DNA of 54,475 nucleotides from an uncultured Sphingomonas sp. (GTDB lineage: Bacteria > Pseudomonadota > Alphaproteobacteria > Sphingomonadales > Sphingomonadaceae), in contig CAJYLQ010000024.1 in assembly GCA_913775975.1 (NCBI GenBank), forward strand, positions 1 to 54,475. The letters are read 5' to 3'. Shown piece after piece: positions 16,215-25,127 of the stretch (position 1 is the stretch's first letter; the number at the start of each line of letters is the position of its first letter). The notes beneath the pieces were generated by a model. It was given only the letters and a program-made list of their open reading frames with translations. It had not been told where the DNA came from and did not search any database. Both the position numbers and the translations under genes were made by a program.

Positions 16215-19136
16215 ATGACGAAGCATCGTGGGGCGTGGCTGGCGGCGGTGTCGCTGATGGCGGTTTCGGCACCGGCGGCGGCGCAGACGCAGTCGATCGA
16301 CCGCAGCGATCCCGTGACCTCGCAGACCGATCGCACCGTATCCCCCGTGCGCGGCACCGATCCCAACGCCGCCGATGCCGCCCGCGCGGGTGCCGACGTA
16401 ACCCCGCCGAGCGAGGCGGTGGCGGCGGACGGCACCACCGTCAGCGACATCGTCGTCACCGGCATCCGGCAGAGCTACGCCAACGCGCTGGCGACGAAGC
16501 GCGACGCGGTGGGCGTGACGGACGGCATCTCGTCCGACGGCATCGGCCGCTTCCCCGACCTCAACGTCGGCGAGGCGCTGCAGCGTATCCCCGGCGTCCA
16601 GATCAACCGCGAGGCGGACAGCCGCGACGCGACGATCAACCTGCGCGGCCTGCCGGGCACCTATGCGCGCACGACCTTCAACGGCAACGCCTTCGCCGAT
16701 CCCGTGCTGGACGGGTCGAGCCCGCTCGGCGCCTTCGAGTCCGACGTCTTCAGCGCGTTCGTCATCGTGAAGTCGCCGTCCGCCGCCGACCAGCCGGGCG
16801 GCATCAGCGGCAATGTCGACCTGCAGACGCAGCGCGCGCTGGCGCGCAAGGACGGCGCCTTCTCCGCCAAGCTGATGGGCGCGTACGAGGAGACGACGAA
16901 GACGTTCAACCCGGCGGGCAGCGCCTCCTGGTCCAAGCATTTCCTGGACGACACGCTCGGCTTCTACGTCACCGGCGCCTGGTCGAAGCAGAATTTCCGC
17001 CGCGATTCGATCAGCTTCAACCAGTATACGCCGCTGTCGCAGACGACGACGCCCAACTACACGGCGCGCTTCGGCACCGGCAACGTGCTGTTCCCGTCCG
17101 ACGTTCGCCAGTTCACGAAGACCAACAAGGGCGACCGCTACACCATCGCGTCCGGCGCGGAATGGGCGGCGACCGACAAGCTGACCTTCGGCCTGAACGG
17201 CATCTACACGCAGCGCAACTACAAGGACGCGACGACGCTGCTCAGCGAATATGACATGCGCGCCGGCCAGACGATCGTGAACCCCACCGGCAGCACGTTC
17301 AAGCTGGCCGACGGCAATACCTATATCAACCAGTACGACTATCAGAACGCGCGTATCTTCGGCTCCAGCCGGTCCGAACCCTCGGTGGTGCGGGCGCTCG
17401 GCCTGTACGGCGATGTCGGCTACAAGGACGACGACTGGCGCGTCCTGACCACCTTCTCCTTCTCCAACGCGCGCAATTCGGTCGTCCAGACGCAGTTCGA
17501 CTATCGCAAGCTGCCCAGCGCGGCTGGCAACGGGACGAGCGGCTCGATCGCATCGGGCGGCGCGAACATTTCCAATTATCTCGCGACCGTCCTGCCCAGC
17601 CCGGCGCTTACCTTCACGCCGGGGCCGTGGACGACGATCAGCGCGAACGAGCTGCGCAACCCGCAGGGCGACGTGTTCATCGTCGCGGGCAGCGAGGGGA
17701 TCGCGAAGAACCGCCTCTATGCCGGCCAGACCGACGTCGAGCGCTATTTCACGAGCGATATCATCAAGAGCTTCCAGGCCGGCCTGCGCGCCGAGCGGAC
17801 GGAGTTCAGTTCGCAGCAATACCGCTCCACCGTCTATGGCGTGCAGAGCCAGAACATCACGCAGGCGCTGATCGTGCCCGCGCCGTTCAACGACAATTTC
17901 TTCGGCGGCAAGGTCGCCGGGTTCAACCCCAATTGGCAGGTGATCGACATCGCCGCCACCAATGCGGCGCTGAAGCCGGTGACGCTGGCACCGGGGCAGA
18001 CGCTGACCGCCAACGGCTATGTCAACAACACGTCGGACGGCGGCGTCGGCCAGCTGAACTTCGCGCTGAACAACGATGTCGTCTCCGCCTATGGCATGGC
18101 GAAGCTGGAGACGCAGCTGGGCGGCATCCGCCTGCGCGGCAATATCGGCATGCGCTACGAACATACCCGCAGCGAGACGGTGTCGACGCAGTATCTGGCC
18201 GGGGTCCCCTCCACGGTGCGGCAGACGCAGAATTACGGCGAGTGGCTGCCATCGGCGCTGATCGCGGCGGACCTGACGGACAAGCTGGTGCTGCGCGGCG
18301 CCTATTACCGCTCCTTCGTCCGGCCGCAGCCGCGCCAGGTATCGCCCGCGACGGTGATCTCTGGCAGCGGCGCGCTCTATTCGGTGTCGCTGGGCAATAC
18401 GGATATCAAGCCGTTCACCGCCGACTCGTTCGACGTGTCGTTGGAATTCTACAACCGGCCCGGCGGCAACATCTCGCTCGCGGCGTTCCAGAAGCGGATT
18501 TCGGGCCTGATCGGCGCGATCACCGACCGTTCGCTGCTCTGCCCCGCGAATGGCGGCAGCTTCGGCTTCGGCCCCCTCCAGCTGGTCGGCGACACCTGCC
18601 AGTCGACGACGCAGACCTTCAACGGCCAGCCGGTACAGGTCATCGTGTCGGGCAACGCGAACGCCGCCAGCCCGATCACGGTGCGCGGTATCGAATTCTC
18701 GATCCAGCAGAATTTCGATTTCCTGCCGGGCTTCCTTTCCGGCTTCGGCGGCGCGCTGAACTATTCCTTCACCGACGTCAGCGGCCGGGCGAGCAACGGG
18801 ACGGACGCGATCCTGCCCGGCGTGTCGCGCCACACCGCCAACGCGATCGGCTATTACGAGACGAAGCTGTTCGGCGTCCGCGTGACGTACAATTACCGCA
18901 GCCGGTACGACCTGCCGGCGGGCGGCACCTTCGCGGGCGCGGCGCGACAGGTGAAGGCGCGCGGCCAGCTGGACGCCTCCGCCTCGCTCAACATCTCGGA
19001 AAACGTGTCGCTGACCGCCGACGCGTTCAACCTGACCAATGCGGAGCGGATCGAATATCAGAATTCGCCGCTGATGCCGCGCCGCGCCGATTTCGACGGG
19101 CGCACCTATCAGATCGGCGTGCGCGTGGCGTTTTGA
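16215..19136 (+). CDS. TonB-dependent receptor, probable rhamnoside importer
   Basis: The 973-residue protein has a signal peptide ending near APAAAQ, a TonB box in SDIVVTGIRQS near residue 79, and a plug reading IGRFPDLNVGEALQRIPGVQ. Its barrel finishes with IGVRVAF. This layout belongs to the large TonB receptors of Caulobacter, Xanthomonas and sphingomonads that take up sugars and oligosaccharides. Its place between rhamnose catabolism and the IclR/RhaT genes suggests L-rhamnosides or rhamnose-containing oligosaccharides as ligand. The strong GAGGAGGGGG binding site precedes ATG 16215, and a shared operator-like palindrome lies upstream. A factor-independent terminator follows the stop. 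Confidence 0.9.
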   Translation: MTKHRGAWLAAVSLMAVSAPAAAQTQSIDRSDPVTSQTDRTVSPVRGTDPNAADAARAGADVTPPSEAVAADGTTVSDIVVTGIRQSYANALATKRDAVGVTDGISSDGIGRFPDLNVGEALQRIPGVQINREADSRDATINLRGLPGTYARTTFNGNAFADPVLDGSSPLGAFESDVFSAFVIVKSPSAADQPGGISGNVDLQTQRALARKDGAFSAKLMGAYEETTKTFNPAGSASWSKHFLDDTLGFYVTGAWSKQNFRRDSISFNQYTPLSQTTTPNYTARFGTGNVLFPSDVRQFTKTNKGDRYTIASGAEWAATDKLTFGLNGIYTQRNYKDATTLLSEYDMRAGQTIVNPTGSTFKLADGNTYINQYDYQNARIFGSSRSEPSVVRALGLYGDVGYKDDDWRVLTTFSFSNARNSVVQTQFDYRKLPSAAGNGTSGSIASGGANISNYLATVLPSPALTFTPGPWTTISANELRNPQGDVFIVAGSEGIAKNRLYAGQTDVERYFTSDIIKSFQAGLRAERTEFSSQQYRSTVYGVQSQNITQALIVPAPFNDNFFGGKVAGFNPNWQVIDIAATNAALKPVTLAPGQTLTANGYVNNTSDGGVGQLNFALNNDVVSAYGMAKLETQLGGIRLRGNIGMRYEHTRSETVSTQYLAGVPSTVRQTQNYGEWLPSALIAADLTDKLVLRGAYYRSFVRPQPRQVSPATVISGSGALYSVSLGNTDIKPFTADSFDVSLEFYNRPGGNISLAAFQKRISGLIGAITDRSLLCPANGGSFGFGPLQLVGDTCQSTTQTFNGQPVQVIVSGNANAASPITVRGIEFSIQQNFDFLPGFLSGFGGALNYSFTDVSGRASNGTDAILPGVSRHTANAIGYYETKLFGVRVTYNYRSRYDLPAGGTFAGAARQVKARGQLDASASLNISENVSLTADAFNLTNAERIEYQNSPLMPRRADFDGRTYQIGVRVAF

Positions 19137-19218
19137 CGAAGCGGACGGCCCTCGCGATCGCGTGCCGGCGCCCGCCCGGCCCGCGATCGGCGCCGCGCCG
19201 CAATGCCTTCCCCTGCCT

Positions 19219-19253
19219 GACCGTCCCGGCACCCGCCGGGGCGGTCGCTTTTT
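19219..19253 (+). terminator. Factor-independent terminator after the receptor gene
   Basis: Left arm GACCG-T-CCCGGC pairs with right arm GCCGGG-G-CGGTC around an ACCC loop, with one internal mismatch, and is followed by GCTTTTT. It sits between the convergent receptor and IclR genes and would end the receptor transcript. Confidence 0.85.
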
Positions 19254-19261
19254 CGGGCGGC

Positions 19262-20098
19262 TCAGCGCGGTGGCAGCGTACCGTCCCAGCCCAGATCCTG
19301 GCCGATCGCGGCGGCGGCCTCGCACACCGTATCTGTCAGGCCCGCCATCCGCTCGTCGGTCATGTATTGCGCGGCGCTCGACACGCTGATCGCGCCGACG
19401 ATCCGGCGCGTGGCATCGCGGATCGGCGCGGCGACGCAGCGGATCTGGTCCTCGTTCTCCTCAAGGTCGAACGCGCGGCCGGCGGCGGCATAGCCGCGCA
19501 TCCGCTCCATCCACAGCGACGCATCGACCGCCGCGCCGCCCGCCCGCTGTTCGGCGGCCAGCCGGCTTGCCCAGTAATCGGCGGCATGATCCAGCATCAG
19601 CGCCTTGCCGAGCCCGGTGGAGGTCAGCGGATGCCGGTCGCCGATCCGGCTCGAAATGGTGATGCGCCGCTGGCCCGGCGCCTTGTCCAGATACAGCGCC
19701 TGATCGCCATCCAGCACGCCCAGATGCACCGTATCCTCGGTCGCCGCCGACAGCGCCTCCAGATGCGGGCGCGCGATCTGGACGATGCTGGTCTGCGACT
19801 GGGCGAGCGCCCCCAGCGCCAGCAGCTTCGGCCCCAGCCGGTATCCGGCGCGCGGCGTGAACGCCAGATAGCCGCGATCGACCAGCGCGCTGGCCAGCCG
19901 GTGCGTCGTGCTCTTCGTCAGGCCCAGCCGCGCGGCGAGTTCGGGCAGGGCCAGCACCTCGGTCGATACCGTCTCCAGCACGTCGAGCCCGCGCATCAGC
20001 GTCTGGCTCCCCGCCCCGGTGCTGCCACCGCCCGCACTGGGCGCATCGGCAGCGGCGACGGTGGACGGGGCGGACTTCGACGGGAAGGATGCGGCCAT
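19262..20098 (-). CDS. IclR-family transcription regulator, likely rhamnose-responsive
   Basis: The 278-residue protein has an N-terminal winged helix-turn-helix (LALPELAARLGLTKSTTHRL, followed by LVDRGYL) and a C-terminal effector domain with ISSRIGDRHPLTSTGLGKAL and the family signature around AAPIRDATRRIVGAISVSS. Such proteins bind short palindromes and sense small carboxylic or sugar-acid ligands. It is divergent from rhaT and close to the rhamnose enzymes, where three similar operator-like sites occur. The effector is probably rhamnose or an intermediate such as ketodeoxyrhamnonate (inference). Start ATG 20098 is preferred; ATG 20119 would overlap the putative operator. Confidence 0.9.
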   Translation of the reverse strand: MAASFPSKSAPSTVAAADAPSAGGGSTGAGSQTLMRGLDVLETVSTEVLALPELAARLGLTKSTTHRLASALVDRGYLAFTPRAGYRLGPKLLALGALAQSQTSIVQIARPHLEALSAATEDTVHLGVLDGDQALYLDKAPGQRRITISSRIGDRHPLTSTGLGKALMLDHAADYWASRLAAEQRAGGAAVDASLWMERMRGYAAAGRAFDLEENEDQIRCVAAPIRDATRRIVGAISVSSAAQYMTDERMAGLTDTVCEAAAAIGQDLGWDGTLPPR

Positions 20099-20115
20099 GG
20101 CCGGTCGATACCAGA

Positions 20116-20136
20116 CCATCTCACATTATGGAACCG
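20116..20136. promoter_or_regulatory. Operator-like site C between iclR and rhaT
   Basis: On the minus strand the interval reads TTCCATAATGTGAGA, matching sites A and B at T, CA, A and TGTG. It lies between the divergent regulator and symporter genes, so it could mediate both autoregulation and control of rhaT. Symmetry is weaker than at site B. Confidence 0.48.
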
Positions 20137-20175
20137 GCGATCCGCATCTTCGCCCTCCCCTTACCGGAGCCCCGC

Positions 20176-21252
20176 ATGACCCCCGATCCGATCACCGGCG
20201 TCGTCTATCACTGGCTGGGCGGCCTCGCCTCGGCCAGCTTCTACGTTCCCTATCGCTGGGTCCGGCGCTGGAACTGGGAGATTTTCTGGATCACCGGCGG
20301 CGTCTTTTCCTGGGTGATCGCCCCCTGGCTGTTCGCGGGATTGCAGACGCGCGACCTGACGGGCGTGCTGGCGGCGACGCCGGCTCCGGTGATCGGCTGG
20401 TGCGTGCTGTTCGGGATGCTGTGGGGGCTGGGCGGCCTGACCTATGGGCTGACGATGCGCTATCTGGGCCTGTCGCTGGGCATGGCGGTGGTGCTGGGGC
20501 TGTGCACCGTGTTCGGCACGCTGATCCCGCCGCTGGTGCAGGGCGATTTCGCGGCGAAGCTGCTGGTGCCGGCGGGCGGTCGCATCGTGCTGGCGGGGCT
20601 GGGCGTCACGATCCTCGGCATCGTCGTCGTCGCGCTGGCCGGCGCGCGCAAGGATGCTGCGCAGGACGACGCGCAGAAGAGCGCGGCGATCGCGGAGTTC
20701 GATTTCCGCAAGGGGCTGGCCGTCGCGGTCTTTTCGGGGATCATGTCCGCCTGCTTCGCCTTCGGGCTGGCGGCGGGGGAACCGATCAAGGCGCTGTCGG
20801 CGGCGGCGGGCACCGGGCCGCTATGGACGGGCCTGCCGATCCTGTGCCTCGTCATGGCGGGCGGGCTCGTCACCAACCTGATATGGTGCGCGATCCTCAT
20901 CGTGCGCAACCGCAGCGCCGGCCAGTGGCTGGGCCGTGCCGCCCCGGCGCAGGGCACCGCCCGCGTGCCGGTCGCCGCGAACCTCGCTTTGTGCGCGCTG
21001 GCGGGCACCGCCTGGTATTTCCAGTTCTTCTTCTATTCAATGGGAGAGAGCCAGATGGGCCGGCTGGGCTTTTCGTCCTGGACGCTGCACATGGCCTCGA
21101 TCATCATCTTCGGCACGCTGTGGGGCTTCGCCTTCCGCGAATGGAAGGGCGCGGCGCGCGGCACGTTGCTGACCGTGATCGGCGGCATCGGATTGCTGGT
21201 GATCGCGACGATCGTCATCGGCTATGGCAACAGCCTGTTGCTGGCGGGGTAG
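20176..21252 (+). CDS. rhaT: L-rhamnose-proton symporter RhaT
   Basis: This polytopic inner-membrane protein has 358 residues and about ten hydrophobic segments. Its N-terminus (GVVYHWLGGLASASFYVPYR, WNWEIFWITGGVFSW) and C-terminal FFYSMGESQMGRLGFSSWTL are typical of RhaT, the proton-coupled L-rhamnose importer of enteric bacteria (344 residues there). It would bring rhamnose from the periplasm to the cytoplasmic dehydrogenase pathway. ATG 20176 is chosen because GGAG at 20165-20168 gives good spacing. It is divergent from the IclR regulator with an operator-like site between them. Confidence 0.93.
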   Translation: MTPDPITGVVYHWLGGLASASFYVPYRWVRRWNWEIFWITGGVFSWVIAPWLFAGLQTRDLTGVLAATPAPVIGWCVLFGMLWGLGGLTYGLTMRYLGLSLGMAVVLGLCTVFGTLIPPLVQGDFAAKLLVPAGGRIVLAGLGVTILGIVVVALAGARKDAAQDDAQKSAAIAEFDFRKGLAVAVFSGIMSACFAFGLAAGEPIKALSAAAGTGPLWTGLPILCLVMAGGLVTNLIWCAILIVRNRSAGQWLGRAAPAQGTARVPVAANLALCALAGTAWYFQFFFYSMGESQMGRLGFSSWTLHMASIIIFGTLWGFAFREWKGAARGTLLTVIGGIGLLVIATIVIGYGNSLLLAG

Positions 21253-21872
21253 GGTTTTTGCCAATGCGATCTAGCGGAACGCCCCCCCGGGTCAGCCCTT
21301 GGAGCGAAGCTGCTCCGTGATGGCGAGAAGGCCCGGCAGTGTGGTCGTCATCGACCCACCGCGACTACCACGGTGACGGTGCTGGACAGCTACCTTCAGT
21401 TGGTCCGGGCCAGCGTTATGACTGAAGGTGCCCCGGAGGGCGTTGTCTGCAATACGTCGTTGATGCAAGCTCGGCCCTACAGAAGGTGAACCGCAGTATC
21501 CCAATTACAGGTTGATGGGCGGCAACGGAGACGCCTAACAGCTGTTAGGCCGCCCTCGCCACCAGAATTTCCCAACAATTTGAGTGCCCATCGCTCTCAC
21601 CTCGGGCGCACCATTTTCGCGTCCATTTACTCAAGGACCTCCGGCGCAAAACCCCAAGGCCGTAGCGGGCGTGTGACGTTCGAGCACATCGTCAACGCCG
21701 AGCGGAGCGTCCTTGCCCACAGTCGCGACCTGACGCACGGTCCGTCGGCCTGGCCGTGCCCGACTGAAGCGCGACGGTTGCTCGCGGCGGCCTCTCCCCG
21801 GGGGGCTGCCAAGGGGAGGCCGTTTCCGGCGGCGGCGAGCGAACATTGTAAGGTCCGGCTTGGCGCGACAGG
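21253..21872. other. 620-base region without a convincing gene
   Basis: Short frames on both strands in this interval lack recognisable domains. A degraded coding look appears near 21455-21537, where one plus frame ends QYPNYRLMGGNGDA and stops inside a perfect 18-base palindrome. Codon composition is less GC-skewed than in neighbouring genes. The region may hold remnants of inserted or deleted DNA. No tRNA, IS end or CRISPR repeat was seen. Confidence 0.5.
21533..21550. repeat. Perfect 18-base palindrome
   Basis: GCCTAACAGCTGTTAGGC is its own reverse complement. Its two ends, GCCTAAC and GTTAGGC, fit the RYYYAAC and GTTRRRY core sites of integron attC elements, but only AGCT separates them and the inner L sites are missing. 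It may equally be a binding site or a terminator stem; no T-run follows. Confidence 0.6.
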
Positions 21873-22571
21873 ATGGGTCAGATGACATGCCGCTGCCTCA
21901 TCCTGCCGGTCGCCACCCTCGCGCTGATGCCGCTGTCTTCCGCCGGGGCACGACCCGCGCCGGCGCCGGCCGCCGCGCCCGTCACGGCGAAGGACCTGAC
22001 GCCGGAGATGCTGGGCGACGCACTGTCCTGCGGCTCGGCCGCCGCCGCGCAGGCCTTTGTCGACACGCTGTTCCTAGATCCCGTCCCGCCCGACTGGATG
22101 CACGAGGCGAAGGACGACGAGGATACGGAGGGCATGGCGGGCCTGTACGGCTATACGCTCGCCGCGCCGGTGTCGCTGCGGGGGGAGCCGGTCGAGCGGG
22201 CCTATTTCCTCGACGGCTGGGTGGTGACGCTCTGGCCGCGCGCGAAGGCGGAGGCGTTCATCGCCGCGCAGGGGCTGCGCCGCGCGCCGATCGCGATCAC
22301 CGAGCAATATTATCGCTTCCTCGATCCGCAGACCGGCCCGATGCTCGGGGTGTTCGCCCCCACGAACGACGCGGTCGGCGTGGTGCTGGCCGGGGCGCTC
22401 GGCGCGAAGCCGCCGCCATCGACGCCCGCCGGCAAGCTGTTCGTCGGCTGCAACTACACGCCCGTATCCGAGGCCGCCTTCCTCGCCATCGCCCGCCGCT
22501 CGGCCGCGATCGCGACGGAGGCCAGTCGCCACATTGCGGACGATATCCGCGCGATCGCGCCGCCGAAATAG
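21873..22571 (+). CDS. Secreted protein of unknown function
   Basis: The 232-residue product begins with a signal peptide (CLILPVATLALMPLSSAGA) and an alanine-proline stretch, followed by a soluble domain with TPEMLGDALSCGSAAAAQAF, YGYTLAAPVSLRGEPVERAY and LFVGCNYTP. Two cysteines are well placed for a periplasmic disulphide. I do not recognise the family. ATG 21873 and ATG 21882 are both possible starts; both keep the signal peptide. It stands alone between rhamnose transport and the polysaccharide cluster, with no shared operon. Confidence 0.7.
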   Translation: MGQMTCRCLILPVATLALMPLSSAGARPAPAPAAAPVTAKDLTPEMLGDALSCGSAAAAQAFVDTLFLDPVPPDWMHEAKDDEDTEGMAGLYGYTLAAPVSLRGEPVERAYFLDGWVVTLWPRAKAEAFIAAQGLRRAPIAITEQYYRFLDPQTGPMLGVFAPTNDAVGVVLAGALGAKPPPSTPAGKLFVGCNYTPVSEAAFLAIARRSAAIATEASRHIADDIRAIAPPK

Positions 22572-22764
22572 CAGTTTTGACTGGAGCCGGCGCTCGCAAG
22601 GCCTTCCATTCAGCAGGGGTGGTGCCGGAAAATCCCCCGGCCAATATCGGACGCGCTCAGCACGCGCGTCGCCGGCACGTACGCGGAGGGCGACCCAAAA
22701 ACGGCCACAGCCACCGGCCGGGCACGCGGCGCCATCGCGCTAGCAAAGCCGACCGAATGAGGCG

Positions 22765-23895
22765 TTAGCCGCTCGCGTTCCCAGATCCGGTTCCTTTCGC
22801 CATGGCGAGGAAGGCATCAGCTGTATCCTCCCAGCGGTGACCGCGGATGCCCGCAAATCGCCCCATCGCCAGCGCCGCCGCCACCGCCTCATCCAAAGAC
22901 ACTCCGGTATCGCGATAGCCGAAGCGCCCGGGCTGCCCCGCCACCACGCTATCGGGACACACCGCAGGCACGCCATGGAACGCGTATTGCGCGAGTTTCA
23001 GGGACGACTGACCAAGGTACGGCTCGACGCGGTTCAGATCATAAGGCGCGATCGCCAGGTCCGCATGACGGATATATGCCTGCGTCGCCGCGAACGGCAT
23101 TTCGGGATGCACGGATATGTTCGGTGCCGACAGGCCGGCGGCGGCCTTGCCCGCTCCGATGACGTGCACGGTCATGTCGGCGTAGGTCGTCGCGATGCGG
23201 ACAATGGCCCCGGGATCGAACAGCATCGACCCAACCGCCACGGCGTGCCGGCCCGGTCCGAAGGGATTGGGCGCCGTGTCGTCGGTCAGGCCTTCCGCAT
23301 CGATACCCTGCGGCAGCACCGCGACCCGATCGTCAGGAAACTCGGCCGCAAGTTGCGACGCGGGCACCCGAATCCCGGAAAAGCCGGACATGTGATCCGT
23401 CAGCATCCGCCGCAGGTTCGCGGCCGTCCCGATCGTCGCCAGATTGTCGGACGCATGATAGAGCCACCGCGCGCCGGAGCCGCCGCCGGCGTTACGGGCC
23501 GCCGCCAGTAGTGGCATATACGCCAGCGCCAGCCCGGCATCGATCACGATGACGTCGCTTTCCGCGATCCATTCGCGCAGCACCTGCGGCGCCCGATCCT
23601 TGTAGCTGCGCAGCCATGCACCGTTCAGCCGCACGCCCGCGCGACCGGGCAGCGATACCGGATGCAACAGCGATCGATGGAGATGGCAGGTCACGCCCTC
23701 ATGATCCTCCGTTCGGTCGGCTACCGGCGCCAGATCGAGGCGCGTGTCCCCTTTGATAATCGAGAGCAGGCTGAACCCGGTGGAGAAGAAGCGGACGTCA
23801 TGCATCTGCGACCATCGCCGGGCGATGAAATGAATGCTTGCCTTGCGCCGGGACCGATAATCATGTCCCGAGATGATGAGGATACGTTTCTTCAC
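22765..23895 (-). CDS. GumK-like glycosyltransferase (probable glucuronosyltransferase)
   Basis: The 376-residue protein starts RILIISGHDYRSRRKASIHF and later has WLYHASDNLATIG, PQGIDAEG, and a C-terminal donor domain with APYDLNRVEPYLGQSSLKL. This resembles GumK, the glycosyltransferase family 70 enzyme that adds glucuronic acid to the lipid-linked xanthan intermediate, and its sphingan counterparts. It would act at the cytoplasmic face of the membrane during repeat-unit assembly. Start is GTG at 23895. It is co-directional with the upstream family 2 transferase (24034-24930), 138 bases apart, and both are divergent from the main polysaccharide operon. Confidence 0.78.
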   Translation of the reverse strand: MKKRILIISGHDYRSRRKASIHFIARRWSQMHDVRFFSTGFSLLSIIKGDTRLDLAPVADRTEDHEGVTCHLHRSLLHPVSLPGRAGVRLNGAWLRSYKDRAPQVLREWIAESDVIVIDAGLALAYMPLLAAARNAGGGSGARWLYHASDNLATIGTAANLRRMLTDHMSGFSGIRVPASQLAAEFPDDRVAVLPQGIDAEGLTDDTAPNPFGPGRHAVAVGSMLFDPGAIVRIATTYADMTVHVIGAGKAAAGLSAPNISVHPEMPFAATQAYIRHADLAIAPYDLNRVEPYLGQSSLKLAQYAFHGVPAVCPDSVVAGQPGRFGYRDTGVSLDEAVAAALAMGRFAGIRGHRWEDTADAFLAMAKGTGSGNASG

Positions 23896-24033
23896 GAGGT
23901 GCCAGGCACCCTCTTCGCCGATCGATCACCAGACGGAAGACCGTATCGGCCGGAACAGTCACCAAATGCGCCTGCGACTACGGAAATCGATATTCCTGAC
24001 TGGATAGCACCCTCCCCCGGACTGGCCCCTGGC

Positions 24034-24930
24034 TCACAACTTGACCGCATGTTCGGGCCGGACACGCGCCAGGCAGACGTCACGTATGGCGATCCAGTTG
24101 CCGATGGCCCGGCCCCGCCGGTCCACCCAAGGCTCTGGCTGCATGATCTTCGCGTGATTTGCAAGGAAGTTGCGGGACATGAGCGTCAATGCCTTGCGCA
24201 GGTCCATGCTGCCCTTGCGGTACAGATATACCGGATTGGCGATCTGCGAGTAGCCGAGCCGCCGGCCGCTCGTGCGCCCGCCCTTGGTGCCCTGATGAAC
24301 GCCGGCGAACGCATCCGTCATGCCCATCAGCCGACCAGCCGCTACGCGCGCGGCGAAGTCCCAGTCCTCCTGCCAGCCGTACAGCGGCAGCCGTTCGTCG
24401 AAGCGATGCTGCCCGATCGCCGCGCGCCGGAACGCCATGTTGCAGCCGTACAGCCCATCCGCCGGGCGCAACGCGAACGGCCGTGACGGGGCCTCCGCCT
24501 GCTCGTGATCGGCGATCAGCGTGTTCGCCGTCTCGATCGATATTCCCGGTGAGTTGATCCCATCCGCCAGCAGCCGGCCGCTCAGGCCGACCACTTCGGG
24601 CATGGCGGCGAACGCGGCGGCCATGCCGGCCATGCAATCCCGCGCCGGTACGTAATCGTCGTCGAAGAACGCGACGATCTCCGCATCCGATCGCAGCGCG
24701 TTCAGCCCCGCGTTGCGCTGGGCGCACGACCCCCTGGGCGCGACGATGATGCGCAGGCCGATTTCTGGAATATCACGCGCATCGGGCGGCAGATCGGCCG
24801 TCGAGGCGACGCACCACAATATCTCCATCGGCTTCAGCGTCTGGCGCGCGACATGATCGACCCACCGACCGAGTTCAACCGGCCGCCCCACGCTCGCGAT
24901 GACGACAGCAATCCCCGTCTTATCTGTCAT
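24034..24930 (-). CDS. Family 2 glycosyltransferase
   Basis: The 298-residue enzyme has a GT-A fold start (IAVVIASVGRPVELGRWV), the metal-binding DxD as FFDDDYVP near residue 97, and the acceptor-side motif YGWQEDWDFAARV. It probably adds one sugar of the exopolysaccharide repeat unit; donor and linkage are unknown. ATG 24930 is used because conserved sequence starts there, while the upstream 34 codons look non-coding. It heads the minus-strand pair with the GumK-like gene. The 197-base gap to the divergent transferase at 25128 must hold both promoters. Confidence 0.88.
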   Translation of the reverse strand: MTDKTGIAVVIASVGRPVELGRWVDHVARQTLKPMEILWCVASTADLPPDARDIPEIGLRIIVAPRGSCAQRNAGLNALRSDAEIVAFFDDDYVPARDCMAGMAAAFAAMPEVVGLSGRLLADGINSPGISIETANTLIADHEQAEAPSRPFALRPADGLYGCNMAFRRAAIGQHRFDERLPLYGWQEDWDFAARVAAGRLMGMTDAFAGVHQGTKGGRTSGRRLGYSQIANPVYLYRKGSMDLRKALTLMSRNFLANHAKIMQPEPWVDRRGRAIGNWIAIRDVCLARVRPEHAVKL

Positions 24931-25127
24931 GGTATTGGTCCCGCCCCAGAAGATGCCGCTATACGTTGGATTTCCGCAAGGTAAACGGGTCGGTGCGACA
25001 ATCCCGGGGCCCCTCCCCCGCCATCCGGCCAATTCGGGACACGCGCGGCTCGTCGATGCTGGATACGGGGTCGATCATTCCATCCCGCTTGTCTATCAAG
25101 AGGCTCCGGGGGCGGCGGGGAAAATCG

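Noticed and set aside
16158..19325. Very long minus-strand open frame
   Set aside because: It is a shadow of the TonB receptor caused by high GC; composition is Arg/Gly/Ala-rich and no motif is present.
21292..21504. Minus-strand 70-codon frame in the gene-poor stretch
   Set aside because: No domain, no binding site, and composition like non-coding sequence.
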